A DNA stretch of 64,000 bases from Cytobacillus suaedae. Lineage in GTDB: Bacteria > Bacillota > Bacilli > Bacillales > Bacillaceae_L. Shown in pieces: positions 24,829-33,746 of the stretch. A program made the position numbers and the translations under genes. Location of the stretch: contig CP063163.1 of the NCBI GenBank assembly GCA_014960805.1, positions 4,303,001 to 4,367,000 of the forward strand, written 5' to 3'. The notes under the pieces are model-generated. The model had not been told where the DNA came from. It saw nothing but the letters and a program-made list of their open reading frames with translations, and did no database searches. Positions within the stretch are counted from its first letter, which is position 1. The number at the start of each line of letters is the position of its first letter.

Positions 24829-25197
24829 CTACTTACGTAAGTTTTGCAAAAAGAAATCTATCATAATGACAAAGTATATTGTCATTAATCCCAATACAGT
24901 GCTAACTAAGTGGAAATGGTCAGGGAATTCTAAAACAATTAAAACGGCTAATGCACCAGAAGCAAGTCTTGAAAACGTGCCTAGTGATCCAACCCTTTTC
25001 CCTTCTTCCACAGCTTTACTAAAACGATTACTCTTTCGAACCATCACTATTAAATTATACAAGCTCAAGGTTGTCCCGAGAATTAACCCCAGAAAAACGG
25101 ACTGGTATGCAGTAAAGCCCCAGCCTAATACGTAAATAGACATCAGGAAAAATATGTACTTGTAGTATCTCTTAGACATTTGAGATAGATTTTCCAT
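24829..25197 (-). CDS. atpI: ATP synthase-associated protein AtpI
   Basis: Four-helix membrane protein of 122 aa, conserved at the head of atp operons. AtpI is known to assist c-ring assembly and, in some bacilli, magnesium supply. Hydrophobic segments at about residues 13-30, 33-50, 72-90 and 95-114. Overlap-free, 4 bp after atpZ. Confidence 0.9.
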   Translation of the reverse strand: MENLSQMSKRYYKYIFFLMSIYVLGWGFTAYQSVFLGLILGTTLSLYNLIVMVRKSNRFSKAVEEGKRVGSLGTFSRLASGALAVLIVLEFPDHFHLVSTVLGLMTIYFVIMIDFFLQNLRK

Positions 25198-25200
25198 TTT

Positions 25201-25437
25201 TTAATCTCCTGATAAGTAGTGGTTAACCATGCGGAACATGGCATATATCCCTGCCGCAAGTCCTAGCAGAAGGCCGAAAATTAGAAATAGTGGTTCGGTG
25301 TTTAATGTCTTGTCAATCCATCTTCCTAGGAAGATTCCTACTAATACAGAACCTACAAGTTGTGAGAGAATACCAGACATTAATGCGATCGCTTGTAAAG
25401 GGTGTTTTTGCTTTTGACGCATTCGCACGTTCCTCAC
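25201..25437 (-). CDS. atpZ: AtpZ, small AtpZ/AtpI family protein
   Basis: A 78-residue protein with two membrane helices (about residues 17-40 and 48-69) and the family feature GRWIDKTLNTEPLFLIFGLLLGLAAG. First gene of the atp operon. In alkaliphilic Bacillus, AtpZ and AtpI form a complex that supports ATP synthase stability; here its role is by homology. Confidence 0.87.
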   Translation of the reverse strand: MRNVRMRQKQKHPLQAIALMSGILSQLVGSVLVGIFLGRWIDKTLNTEPLFLIFGLLLGLAAGIYAMFRMVNHYLSGD

Positions 25438-25592
25438 TTTTGCGTGGGAATGGATTGTTAGTAGACTTTGAAAATGTTACTTCATCTAACAGATGATAGT
25501 GAAGAGTGGAAAGTTGTCGAAAAATATTTATTGCAATACTAAAGTTTTCATATAAAATCTGATTGAAAACCCTATCATTTATACCCTTGATT

Positions 25593-25621
25593 AGCATACA
25601 ATAGGCACCTATCAATGTCAA
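25593..25621 (-). promoter_or_regulatory. Sigma-A promoter of the atp operon
   Basis: Minus strand TTGACA (25616-25621), 17 bp, TATGCT (25593-25598). Start is predicted near 25586, giving a leader of about 150 nt to atpZ. Perfect -35, correct spacing. Confidence 0.75.
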
Positions 25622-25678
25622 TGTGTTTACAGTGAAAAAGTTCACAATCATCATTCGACATAATTTGCTATACTAAAC

Positions 25679-25733
25679 GGTTTACAAGGTGCAGATAGTG
25701 TTAAACTCAACATCTCTTGCACCTTGTAAACGC
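25679..25733. repeat. Large perfect inverted repeat between the protease gene and the atp promoter
   Basis: GTTTACAAGGTGCA at the left pairs perfectly with TGCACCTTGTAAAC at the right (14 bp), separated by about 26 nt that also pair partly. There is no T run on either strand, so it is not a standard terminator. It may end protease transcription by another route or bind a regulator. Confidence 0.6.
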
Positions 25734-25798
25734 TACGGGGTGTGTCAATTTATGTTTTTACAAGATATTCTTTCACAAAATGTTCACAAAATCTACGT

Positions 25799-28051
25799 TT
25801 ACGGCCTTATGATATTCTTATCAATTATAATATCAGCCTCTATTGTGTCTTCCTGTCCATCCTTGTTCGCAAACACTATTGCCTTGTATATTCCCTTTAA
25901 TTTGATATCTTCTTCTTTAAATTCCCTTTCTAGTAAGCCTCTTGAAACTTCTCTTTTCCAATCTAAAAAAGTAATGAATTGTAATGTATCTGGATCATAC
26001 AAAGCAATTCCATATTCATCAGCACCTCTTGGTAGATATAGTTCATATTTAAAGGTACCTGGTGCATCACCCGCTCCAAACTGAAAGCCCATTACCCTTG
26101 GGTAGTTTGGTTCATCAATGACAAACATATAAGGAACCTTAGTTAAAGTGCTAGCTTCTATAATCTCCAACTCACCGTAATGTAAACCCGGACCGATTAC
26201 AGATGGTGTGATATCGAGTGTTATCTCAACTTCTTTTTTCTCTTTTCCGTTAACAAAAACGGTCTGAGGCAACTGCCACTGAAGCCCATCTTGGTTTTTC
26301 GGGATATTGAAATGATAGGTCTTTTGTTTATTGGTTTGATTGTCTAACGTAATCTTAATTTGCTTTACTGTTCTTTTATCTTGCTTTTGAAAAAGTCCAA
26401 AGGCTAATGAACTAGGATAGACGAGTGACTCAGCCTCAATTGCCTCTTTCAACTGAATACGGCCAGCTCCTTGTTCATTTGGCATATACTCCTTATTATT
26501 TTCATCCCTCAACTTCTTTGCTGTATTCATTAGTGCTGCCTTAATTTGATCAGGCGACCAATCAGGATGTGCTTGTTTTATTAATGCACATGCACCAGCT
26601 ACATGGGGTGCAGCCATACTTGTTCCCTGTAGTGCCATATAGCCATTAGGTACAGTACTATCAATCGCAACTCCTGGTGCAACGACATCGGGCTTTATTT
26701 CCCATGTTTCAGTTACAGGACCACGTGAGCTGAAATCAGCTAAAACATCTTCTTGTTTACGATACTCAGTACGAATATAGCGGTTTTCAACTGATTCGAG
26801 TTTCTTTTTCAGCCAATGTCCATCCTCCATTGAAAGAGATGCGACTGGGAGATTGAGACCAACCTCCAAACTACCAGCAAATGCTCCTTTTACATTGTTG
26901 TAAATTAGAACACCTATTGCACCTTTGGATAGTGCGTTCAAGGCTTTTTCGGTAAAGGTTAATTCTCCTCTTTCCATTAAGACCACTTTACCTTCTACAT
27001 TCTTGAGTTCCTCTGGTTTACCAATTCCTGCAGAAATGATTTCATATTGCTTTTTAAGGTTCCACTGTTTGGAATTTTGCATAGGGATAAGATCAATTTC
27101 TTTTTTACTAGAACCGAATTTTAAATAAGGAATTTCAATAGGAGGAGTCGATGCTCCTACTGATATTGCTTTTGAGGAGGTACCAGGTGAACCTACCGTC
27201 CATACCTCTGGGCCAGAATTTCCACTAGAAGTAACTGCAACAATTCCATTTTCAACTGCTTTATCAAGTGCAACACTCGTTGGCCAGTCTGGACCATTGA
27301 TTGAGTTACCCAGTGATAGATTGATGATATCAACTTTGTCCTTAATTGCTTGTTCGATTGCAGCGATGACTTGCTCTGATGTACCAACACCACCAGGACC
27401 GAGAGCACGGTAAGCAATAATTTCTGCATCAGGTGCGACCCCTTTTAGTTTTCCGTTAGCAGCAATGATACCAGCAACATGTGTTCCATGTACTGTTTGT
27501 AGTCCAGCTTGTCCCTTCGTTTCCATTGGATCACTGTCTCCGTCCACTAAATCAGAGCCACCATGGTAACTATTCTTTAAATCTGGGTGCTTATAATCAA
27601 TTCCTGTATCAATGACACCAACCTTTATTCCATGACCTGTAATTCGATGATCTGCTCGATCGAATAACCCCCGGATTTCGTCTCCTCCTATAAAAGGTAC
27701 ACTTTCATCTAATGAAACTTTATAGGTTGTGACAGGAAACGATTGTTTTAGACCCATTTCTTTTTTGAGGCTTTCAATATCGCGGCGAGGGCCTTTGGCT
27801 GATACTCCGTGGAAAACCGTATCATATACCCTATTGATTTGTATGGAGGGATACTTCTTTTTTGTTGTCTCAAGCAACAATGCTAGGTCATTTTTCTCAG
27901 TCATTAGGATAGAGTGTATCGTTTCAGTTGGTGATTCTTGCGGAAGTGTTGGTCGCTGTGGAAATATAGTAGTCGCTTGAACTCCGAGCGCATTTGGCAC
28001 AATAATTAGTAATAACATCATTAAAAAGATTTGAATATTCCTCATCTGCAT
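25799..28051 (-). CDS. Secreted subtilisin-like serine protease, Vpr-like
   Basis: A 750-residue exported S8 protease. Signal peptide about residues 1-25; propeptide (inhibitor I9-like) about 30-120; catalytic domain with Asp148 (VIDTG), His188 (HGTHVAG), oxyanion Asn278 and Ser478 (GTSMAAPHVAG). A PA domain is inserted at about 335-420 between Asn and Ser, as in Vpr of B. subtilis. C-terminal beta-rich region 530-750 without recognisable anchor. Likely degrades extracellular protein for nutrition. The location next to atp differs from B. subtilis vpr, so I leave the symbol empty. Confidence 0.93.
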   Translation of the reverse strand: MQMRNIQIFLMMLLLIIVPNALGVQATTIFPQRPTLPQESPTETIHSILMTEKNDLALLLETTKKKYPSIQINRVYDTVFHGVSAKGPRRDIESLKKEMGLKQSFPVTTYKVSLDESVPFIGGDEIRGLFDRADHRITGHGIKVGVIDTGIDYKHPDLKNSYHGGSDLVDGDSDPMETKGQAGLQTVHGTHVAGIIAANGKLKGVAPDAEIIAYRALGPGGVGTSEQVIAAIEQAIKDKVDIINLSLGNSINGPDWPTSVALDKAVENGIVAVTSSGNSGPEVWTVGSPGTSSKAISVGASTPPIEIPYLKFGSSKKEIDLIPMQNSKQWNLKKQYEIISAGIGKPEELKNVEGKVVLMERGELTFTEKALNALSKGAIGVLIYNNVKGAFAGSLEVGLNLPVASLSMEDGHWLKKKLESVENRYIRTEYRKQEDVLADFSSRGPVTETWEIKPDVVAPGVAIDSTVPNGYMALQGTSMAAPHVAGACALIKQAHPDWSPDQIKAALMNTAKKLRDENNKEYMPNEQGAGRIQLKEAIEAESLVYPSSLAFGLFQKQDKRTVKQIKITLDNQTNKQKTYHFNIPKNQDGLQWQLPQTVFVNGKEKKEVEITLDITPSVIGPGLHYGELEIIEASTLTKVPYMFVIDEPNYPRVMGFQFGAGDAPGTFKYELYLPRGADEYGIALYDPDTLQFITFLDWKREVSRGLLEREFKEEDIKLKGIYKAIVFANKDGQEDTIEADIIIDKNIIRP

Positions 28052-28095
28052 CCTACCACCTCAAACCTAGCCTTGCTCAATTACCCGACTTTTAT

Positions 28096-28160
28096 GCGAG
28101 AGCCTGACCCTGATGCGTTACCACATTAACGCACCGGGGGTCAGGCCCCACAAGACACAA
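28096..28160 (+). repeat. GGGGGTCAGGCCCC dispersed element
   Basis: GAGCCTGACCCTGATGCG on the left and CACCGGGGGTCAGGCCCC on the right form an imperfect hairpin around TTAACGC-type sequence; then ACAAGACACAA as at 18069. Confidence 0.7.
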
Positions 28161-28190
28161 AAAAATCCAATCCGGTAGTGGATTGGACTA
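28159..28190 (-). terminator. Rho-independent terminator after upp
   Basis: Minus strand TCCAATCC, loop, GGATTGGA then T7. Confidence 0.88.
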
Positions 28191-28198
28191 AAGAAGAA

Positions 28199-28828
28199 TT
28201 ATTTTGTTCCGAATAATCGGTCACCAGCGTCACCTAAGCCAGGTACGATGTAGCCGTGGTCATTTAGTTTTTCATCAAGAGCTGCGATATAGATATCGAT
28301 TTCTGGGTGTGCTTCTTTAATTGCATCTACGCCTTCCGGAGCAGCAATTAAGCACATGAACTTGATGTTTTTTGCACCGCGTTTTTTTAGAGAGTTGATC
28401 GCTTCTACTGCGGATCCTCCGGTTGCTAACATAGGATCAACAACGATAAAGTCACGCTCTTCAACATCCGATGGTAATTTCACATAGTATTCAACCGGCT
28501 GTAATGTTTCAGGGTCACGGTATAAGCCGATATGCCCTACTTTTGCAGCAGGGATTAATTTTAGGATTCCGTCAACCATACCTAATCCAGCACGTAGGAT
28601 TGGAATGATTCCAAGTTTTTTACCTGCAAGCACTTTTGACTTTGCCACTTCAACTGGTGTTTCTACTTCTACTTCTTGAAGTGGTAGGTCTCGTGTGATT
28701 TCAAATGCCATTAAGCTTGCTACTTCATCAACTAGTTCGCGGAATTCTTTTGTTCCTGTTGAGATGTCTCGTATGTATGTAAGTTTATGCTGTATTAACG
28801 GGTGATCAAATACGTATACTTTTCCCAT
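28199..28828 (-). CDS. upp: Uracil phosphoribosyltransferase
   Basis: Converts uracil and PRPP to UMP in pyrimidine salvage. The 209-residue protein has the PRPP-binding loop [17 protein letters not shown] (about residues 129-145), and the uracil-binding C-terminus [26 protein letters not shown] precedes the ATG. Located downstream of glyA as in B. subtilis, but with its own promoter and terminator. Confidence 0.97.
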   Translation of the reverse strand: MGKVYVFDHPLIQHKLTYIRDISTGTKEFRELVDEVASLMAFEITRDLPLQEVEVETPVEVAKSKVLAGKKLGIIPILRAGLGMVDGILKLIPAAKVGHIGLYRDPETLQPVEYYVKLPSDVEERDFIVVDPMLATGGSAVEAINSLKKRGAKNIKFMCLIAAPEGVDAIKEAHPEIDIYIAALDEKLNDHGYIVPGLGDAGDRLFGTK

Positions 28829-28886
28829 TGTTATCTCTCCTTTTTATTCCATGCATCTTAAGACGACGTTCTTAACACCTCAATCG

Positions 28887-28915
28887 ATTTTACAGAAAAA
28901 GTGGGACATGTTCAA
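28887..28915 (-). promoter_or_regulatory. Sigma-A promoter of upp
   Basis: Minus strand TTGAAC (28910-28915), 17 bp, TAAAAT (28887-28892), about 60 nt before the upp ATG. The -35 has two mismatches. Confidence 0.5.
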
Positions 28916-28980
28916 GGTAGGACTTGAAATTTGCTTAATTGTTCATAGTTTGCTTTGAATTGTGAATCAAAGTACAAGGT

Positions 28981-29103
28981 GTTATTCGCTAAAATCTACT
29001 CGCTTTCCGCGGGTGACCCGTGAGCCTCCTCGTTCGTTCCTCACTGCGGGGTCTCACATTGGTCACTTCTCCCGCAGGAGTCTCGTAGATTTTAGCGAAT
29101 AAC
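28981..29103 (+). repeat. Dispersed GC-rich inverted repeat, subtype 2
   Basis: Ends GTTATTCGCTAAAATCTAC and GTAGATTTTAGCGAATAAC pair perfectly over 19 bp. Compared with other copies the CCAC/GTGG pair is CTAC/GTAG here, a compensated change. The stretch 28829-29221 holds only the upp promoter, this element and the glyA terminator. Confidence 0.9.
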
Positions 29104-29172
29104 TCAACTCTGAACAAAGGAAAACAAATAGAATCGTTACGTCATAACAATCTTCCAACCAATGAAAGTTAA

Positions 29173-29212
29173 CAAAAAGAGGGTCCAAACATTTTCTGTC
29201 TGACCCTCTTAG
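29173..29212 (-). terminator. Rho-independent terminator after glyA
   Basis: Minus strand AAGAGGGTC, loop, GACCCTCTTTTTG. Confidence 0.87.
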
Positions 29213-29221
29213 TGTGAGTAA

Positions 29222-30469
29222 TTATAGTTCTTTATATAATGTGAATTTCGCAGTTAGTGTTTCAACACGTTGTTTTGCTTCAGCAAGTTTTGCTTCGTCT
29301 TCGTGGTTTTTAAGTGTAAATGCAATGATTGAAGCAATTTCCGTCATTTCGTCTAGTCCGAAGCCACGGCTTGTTACTGCTGCTGTTCCAATTCGTAGAC
29401 CACTTGTTACGAATGGGCTTTCAGGATCAAATGGGATTGTGTTTTTATTTGTCGTGATCCCGATTTCATCTAGAACATGCTCGGCTACCTTACCAGTGAT
29501 GCCTAATGAACGAACATCAATTAATAGTAAGTGATTATCCGTTCCATCTGATACGATGTTCAAGCCTTCTTTTTTCAAGGCTTCAGCTAAATGGTGTGCA
29601 TTGTCAATGACTGCTTGAGCATAGTCTTTAAATTCAGGTAGAAGTGCTTCTCCAAAGGCTACTGCTTTTGAAGCAATCACGTGCATTAATGGACCACCTT
29701 GAATTCCAGGGAAGATTGATTTATCAATTTTCTTTGCATATTCTTCCTTACAAAGAATCATCCCACCACGTGGACCACGTAGTGTTTTATGTGTTGTAGT
29801 CGTAACGAAATCAGCAAATGGAACAGGGTTTTGATGAAGACCGGCTGCAACTAAACCTGCAATGTGCGCCATGTCTACCATTAGATATGCGCCAACCTCA
29901 TCTGCGATTTCTCTAAAACGTTTGAAATCAATTGCGCGTGGATATGCACTTGCTCCCGCTACGATTAATTTTGGTTTATGTAATCTTGCTTTTTCCAGAA
30001 CATCTTCATAATTAATACGGTGTGTATCAGGATCAACTCCGTATTCTACGAAATTATATTGAATTCCACTAAAGTTAACTGGGCTACCGTGCGTTAAATG
30101 TCCACCGTGAGATAGATTCATTCCGAGTACTGTATCACCCTGATTTAATATCGTGAAATAAACAGCCATGTTCGCTTGAGCACCAGAGTGTGGTTGAACG
30201 TTTACATGCTCTGCACCGAAAATTTCTTTCGCTCGGTCTCTCGCAATATTTTCTACAACATCAACATGCTCACAGCCGCCATAATAACGACGTCCAGGAT
30301 ATCCTTCTGCATACTTATTTGTAAGAACTGACCCTTGAGCTTCCATAACGGCTTCACTTACAAAGTTTTCTGATGCGATAAGCTCAATTTTGGTACGTTG
30401 TCTACCTAATTCATCTTGAATGGCTGCAAAAACGCTTTTATCTTGCTGCGATAAATGTTTCATTGACAT
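29222..30469 (-). CDS. glyA: Serine hydroxymethyltransferase
   Basis: PLP enzyme that converts serine and tetrahydrofolate to glycine and methylene-THF, the main one-carbon source. The PLP-binding Lys lies in [17 protein letters not shown] (about residues 222-238). The start at ATG 30469 gives 415 aa, the length of B. subtilis GlyA, with AAGGGGG 5 nt upstream; a GTG six codons earlier overlaps that site. A TGC-TAAAAT extended -10 at about 30517-30522 may be its promoter. Confidence 0.97.
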   Translation of the reverse strand: MSMKHLSQQDKSVFAAIQDELGRQRTKIELIASENFVSEAVMEAQGSVLTNKYAEGYPGRRYYGGCEHVDVVENIARDRAKEIFGAEHVNVQPHSGAQANMAVYFTILNQGDTVLGMNLSHGGHLTHGSPVNFSGIQYNFVEYGVDPDTHRINYEDVLEKARLHKPKLIVAGASAYPRAIDFKRFREIADEVGAYLMVDMAHIAGLVAAGLHQNPVPFADFVTTTTHKTLRGPRGGMILCKEEYAKKIDKSIFPGIQGGPLMHVIASKAVAFGEALLPEFKDYAQAVIDNAHHLAEALKKEGLNIVSDGTDNHLLLIDVRSLGITGKVAEHVLDEIGITTNKNTIPFDPESPFVTSGLRIGTAAVTSRGFGLDEMTEIASIIAFTLKNHEDEAKLAEAKQRVETLTAKFTLYKEL

Positions 30470-30536
30470 TGTATCCCCCTTTGTCACCTATGTAACCTTT
30501 TTAAAAACCTTTCTCCATTTTAGCACTTTCGCTTTG

Positions 30537-30567
30537 AGAGAGGAAGTGATAGTTTCTACTCCTCTCC
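30537..30567 (-). promoter_or_regulatory. Hairpin at the 3' end of the anti-sigma gene
   Basis: GAGAGGA and TCCTCTC pair around about 15 nt, overlapping the stop codon at 30556. No T run; a weak terminator or stabiliser upstream of glyA. Confidence 0.4.
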
Positions 30568-31563
30568 CGGAACCCAATTCCAATATTCAAAATCCCCTAA
30601 TGACGGACTTTGAAACTCCTTTACATCTCTTAATTTTAAGAGCTCCTTCACCGGACCAGTTACGACAGCACCATATACTTTAAAACCATGTTCTTTTATA
30701 TAATCATAACGTTCCTCAAGATGATACAATCCAAGGAAATCTTCTCGGTAACTCTTGCTTTCCTCATTGATTAGCTTTTCCATATTTAACATCATCCACT
30801 CTTGATTCGACTCAATTGTGCTTTCTCCTAACCGACTATAAAACTCTGAGTTATAATCTTCATCTGTTCCTCTAGCACTTGCTAACCCTATACCAGCAAC
30901 CGATAAGAAACTTCCTCCTGCAATTGAGTGACCTGATTCAAACTCTTTCATTTCACCAGCATACAATGGCATCCATACAACATCTAAATCAAATGGTTCC
31001 AGCAAGTGCATTAATTCCTTTGGCTCCATAAATCGTGTTGTCGAAAAAGACATATCTGCAACAGTTCCTTCGTGCACCTTAGCCAGTGCATCCCACACTG
31101 TACTATGTCGTTTTTGATATAGTGTCTCTCCAGTTCGTGGGTCAATAGGGAGATAAAAATTAAACCTTGATGATTCATTAGGAACAAAATATTCTAAATT
31201 CCTTTGTGAAAAGGGAGTAAGTACTCGTTTCGTTATTTTCATTTCTCCAACTGGTATACTTTCCTTACCTATCCTGCGAAATACCGGATATTCAATTTTT
31301 TGTGAGAGCATTGGTGTAATTTCCCCATTAACAAAACCACTAAACTCACTTTCTAAACCTTCTCCTGTCCAATCTAGGGAGAGTTTTGTATAGAATGAGT
31401 GTTTATTTGCGAAATTGGTACCTTGATAAGCTATCGTAATAAACATCATATACACCCAAAATAAGAATAGGATGATAAATAGAACTCTAACAATTCTTGT
31501 TGTTAACACAAATCTATATTTCCACAAAACTTTCTTTTCTTTTTCTTTTGTCCATTCAGTCAT
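30556..31563 (-). CDS. Anti-sigma factor, sigma-regulator N/C-domain type
   Basis: A 335-residue single-pass membrane protein: basic cytoplasmic N-terminus (residues 1-25), one membrane helix (about 26-48), then a large extracellular region with two parts (about 60-150 and 160-320) typical of the Sigma_reg_N / Sigma_reg_C families. It overlaps the ECF sigma gene by 8 bp (ATGAATGACTGA junction), the usual layout for co-translated sigma/anti-sigma pairs. It most likely holds the sigma factor inactive until a membrane or wall signal releases it. The signal is unknown. Confidence 0.8.
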   Translation of the reverse strand: MTEWTKEKEKKVLWKYRFVLTTRIVRVLFIILFLFWVYMMFITIAYQGTNFANKHSFYTKLSLDWTGEGLESEFSGFVNGEITPMLSQKIEYPVFRRIGKESIPVGEMKITKRVLTPFSQRNLEYFVPNESSRFNFYLPIDPRTGETLYQKRHSTVWDALAKVHEGTVADMSFSTTRFMEPKELMHLLEPFDLDVVWMPLYAGEMKEFESGHSIAGGSFLSVAGIGLASARGTDEDYNSEFYSRLGESTIESNQEWMMLNMEKLINEESKSYREDFLGLYHLEERYDYIKEHGFKVYGAVVTGPVKELLKLRDVKEFQSPSLGDFEYWNWVPGEE

Positions 31564-32074
31564 TCATAGTCATTCCTTTCTTTCCAAGCTGCTCTAATCT
31601 TTTTCGAGCTCGATGTAAGGTCACCTTGACTTGAGCTTCGGACATTTCTAATGTGTCTTGAAGCTCCTCATAGGAAAATTCAGCAAACTCTCGTAAATAT
31701 AAGATTGTTCGGTAGTTTTCGGGGAGCATCTTGAGTAAATCAGCGAGTTCTTCTGAGAGTTCCTTATTAACCGCTTCTGTTTCTGGTAACCCATAGGGAC
31801 TTTGCATTGGTTCTTTTTCGTAAAAAGGTACCCATTTCCAGCGCTGCCGTTTTCTCCACTCGTCTAAATATGCGTTTCGTGCCACCCTAAATAACCAACC
31901 CCGAACTTCTTCATTTTTGTAAAAAGACAATGAGATTGTCGCTCGGTAAAATGTTTCTTGAACTAATTCTTCGGCAATTGAGGACGAGCCTGATAAGCGA
32001 AGTAAGTAATAATATAGTCCTTCTGCATACTGCTGATAGATGTCTTCTAGCTGCTCTTTCCTTTTCCTATCCAA
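31556..32074 (-). CDS. ECF-family RNA polymerase sigma factor
   Basis: About 172 residues with regions sigma2 (EELVQETFYRATISL and RGWLFRVARNAYLDEWRK) and sigma4 (LPENYRTILYLREFAEFSYEELQDTL, HTH with VKVTLHRARKRL). It resembles the SigV/SigX-type cell-envelope group, but I do not assign a symbol. I choose the TTG at 32074, 7 nt after GGGAGGG, because the upstream ATG at 32095 would be at the predicted transcript start. It is followed by its anti-sigma gene. Confidence 0.9.
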   Translation of the reverse strand: MDRKRKEQLEDIYQQYAEGLYYYLLRLSGSSSIAEELVQETFYRATISLSFYKNEEVRGWLFRVARNAYLDEWRKRQRWKWVPFYEKEPMQSPYGLPETEAVNKELSEELADLLKMLPENYRTILYLREFAEFSYEELQDTLEMSEAQVKVTLHRARKRLEQLGKKGMTMND

Positions 32075-32101
32075 CCGCTCGCCCTCCCTTCCCATCAATA
32101 A

Positions 32102-32127
32102 AACGAATGACTGAAGAAAATGTTACA
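32102..32127 (-). promoter_or_regulatory. ECF-type promoter, probably autoregulatory
   Basis: Minus strand TGTAAC (32122-32127), 16 bp, CGTT (32102-32105). This is the shape of ECF promoters (TGAAAC-N16-CGT) and lies just upstream of the sigma gene, as expected for positive autoregulation. Confidence 0.6.
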
Positions 32128-32165
32128 TTGTATTTTAAAAAAATCGTTTTTTAAATTTGAACCTT

Positions 32166-32299
32166 GACCGTTCCTTTCCGCTGCAGGCACTTGCTTTCCG
32201 CGGGGAGGGATGCGAGCCTCCTCGGTGCTTCGCACCTGTGGGGTCTCGCACTTCCCTCACTTCCCGCAGGAGTCAAGTGCCTTTCGCTCCAATCCACTC
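32166..32299 (+). repeat. Dispersed GC-rich inverted repeat, subtype 1
   Basis: Full copy: GGCACTTG/CAAGTGCC outer stem, GCGGG/CCCGC, inner arm GATGCGAG/CTCGCAC, terminal hairpin GGTGC-TTC-GCACC. Lies between the sigma factor gene and ywlG. Confidence 0.92.
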
Positions 32300-32344
32300 T
32301 CTCTTTAAAATTGCAATTTTCACATTCTAAAAGAATATTTTAAA

Positions 32345-32374
32345 AAGAAAAATCCCCACAAAGTGTGAGGATTA
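32345..32374 (-). terminator. Rho-independent terminator after ywlG
   Basis: Minus strand AATCCTCACACTTTGTGGGGATTTTTC. Confidence 0.85.
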
Positions 32375-32947
32375 TCAACAAGTTTTATTTTCAACTTTCT
32401 CACTGTAAACCGCTCTCTCACCGCCAATTAGTTTTGGGCGGGTTTTAGCGAGTGTCACATGGGCGTGTCCGAGGGTCCGAATGGAGCTTCTAATCGGCAC
32501 AGCGACATGTTTTAAATGCATTCCGATAAAAGTATCACCTATATCAATTCCAGCATCTGCTTTAATGAATTCGACAACTACTGGTTTTGTAAATTGACTG
32601 TATGCAAAGGTAGCCATCGCTCCACCTGCCGTTCGAGCCGGAATGACAGAAACGATTTCTAGATTTTTTTTGCTAGCCAACTCTTTCTCAACGATCAGTG
32701 CTCGATTTAAGTGTTCGCAGCATTGAAAAGCGAGGTGAACTCCGGTACTTTCTCGGAGAGCTTTAAATTCATTAAAAATCATTTCAGCCACTTCCAACGT
32801 TCCTGCTGTTCCTATTTTCTCACCAGCCACTTCACTCGTACTGCATCCTATTACTAGAATATCCTCTTCCGAAAGTGTGACTTGTTTACGGAAATCCTCA
32901 AGTATTTGTTGCAATTGATTTTTCCATTGCTTTAAATCCTCTAACAT
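32375..32947 (-). CDS. ywlG: TIGR01440/UPF0340 family protein YwlG
   Basis: A 190-residue cytosolic protein of the UPF0340 family, conserved beside rpiB and glyA in Bacillus. Glycine-rich segments [16 protein letters not shown] and [17 protein letters not shown], and [11 protein letters not shown], are typical of the family. No enzymatic function is established to my knowledge. It starts 27 bp after the rpiB stop, so the two are likely co-transcribed. Confidence 0.9.
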   Translation of the reverse strand: MLEDLKQWKNQLQQILEDFRKQVTLSEEDILVIGCSTSEVAGEKIGTAGTLEVAEMIFNEFKALRESTGVHLAFQCCEHLNRALIVEKELASKKNLEIVSVIPARTAGGAMATFAYSQFTKPVVVEFIKADAGIDIGDTFIGMHLKHVAVPIRSSIRTLGHAHVTLAKTRPKLIGGERAVYSEKVENKTC

Positions 32948-32974
32948 TTACCGTTCCACCTTTCATCTAAAACA

Positions 32975-33421
32975 CTACTTTAAGGTCTTTTCATAGTCCA
33001 TCATTTTGTTCACACGTTTTTCATGCCTTCCACCTTCAAACTCAGTGGTTAACCATACTTTTGCAATGTCTCGTGCTAAGCCTGGTCCAATTACACGTTC
33101 ACCCATTGCAAGGACATTACTATCATTATGTTCACGAGTTGCTTTCGCACTGAACGTATCATGAACAAGTGCACAGCGGATTCCTTTTACTTTGTTTGCT
33201 GCAATACTCATTCCAATTCCAGTTCCGCACACTAAGATTCCACGGTCTACCTCTCCATTTGCTACTTTTTCTGCTACTGGTACAGCATAGTCTGGGTAGT
33301 CAACTGATGTATTACATTCACAGCCTAAGTCTATGTATTCAATGTTCATTTCTTCCATTAAGCTTTTAATTTCTTCACGGATATTGATTCCACCGTGATC
33401 TGATGCGATTGCTACTTTCAT
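32975..33421 (-). CDS. rpiB: Ribose-5-phosphate isomerase B
   Basis: RpiB/LacAB family isomerase interconverting ribulose-5-P and ribose-5-P. ASDHGG (N-terminus), the catalytic Cys in GILVCGTGIGMSIAANK and HNDSNVLAMGERV are present. The ATG at 33421 gives 148 aa and has GGAGG 9 nt upstream; the GTG three codons earlier overlaps the ribosome site. Ends shortly before ywlG. Confidence 0.95.
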   Translation of the reverse strand: MKVAIASDHGGINIREEIKSLMEEMNIEYIDLGCECNTSVDYPDYAVPVAEKVANGEVDRGILVCGTGIGMSIAANKVKGIRCALVHDTFSAKATREHNDSNVLAMGERVIGPGLARDIAKVWLTTEFEGGRHEKRVNKMMDYEKTLK

Positions 33422-33490
33422 ATGAAACACCCTCCGTTATTCAAGTTCTATTTCTCTCAAATAAAAAACATTGGATTCAATTCGAACTTT

Positions 33491-33620
33491 GACCGTTCCT
33501 TTTCGCTGCAGGCATTTGCTTTCCGCGGGGAGGGATGCGAGCCTCCTCGGCTTCGCCTGTGGGGTCTCGCACTTCCCTCTTCATCCCGCAGGAGTCAAAT
33601 GCCTTCCGCTCCAATCCACT
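33491..33620 (+). repeat. Dispersed GC-rich inverted repeat, subtype 1
   Basis: Outer stem GGCATTTG/CAAATGCC: both partners changed relative to GGCACTTG/CAAGTGCC. Short central hairpin GGCTTCGCC. Confidence 0.92.
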
Positions 33621-33714
33621 TTTAAAATAAACAATAAAAATCTACTCTTGAAAAGAATACTATATTTAATTCAATCATAATCTATTCTTCCCCTATTGTA
33701 ACCTAGGTAAAAGT

Positions 33715-33741
33715 AAAAAACCCCTACAAAAGTAGAGGTGT
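33715..33741 (-). terminator. Rho-independent terminator after the chemoreceptor gene
   Basis: Minus strand ACCTCTAC-TTTT-GTAGGGGT then T6. Confidence 0.85.
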
Positions 33742-33746
33742 AAGTC

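Noticed and set aside
25720-25740. cre site near TGTAAACGCTACGG
   Set aside because: Three mismatches to the consensus and explained as the arm of a perfect inverted repeat.
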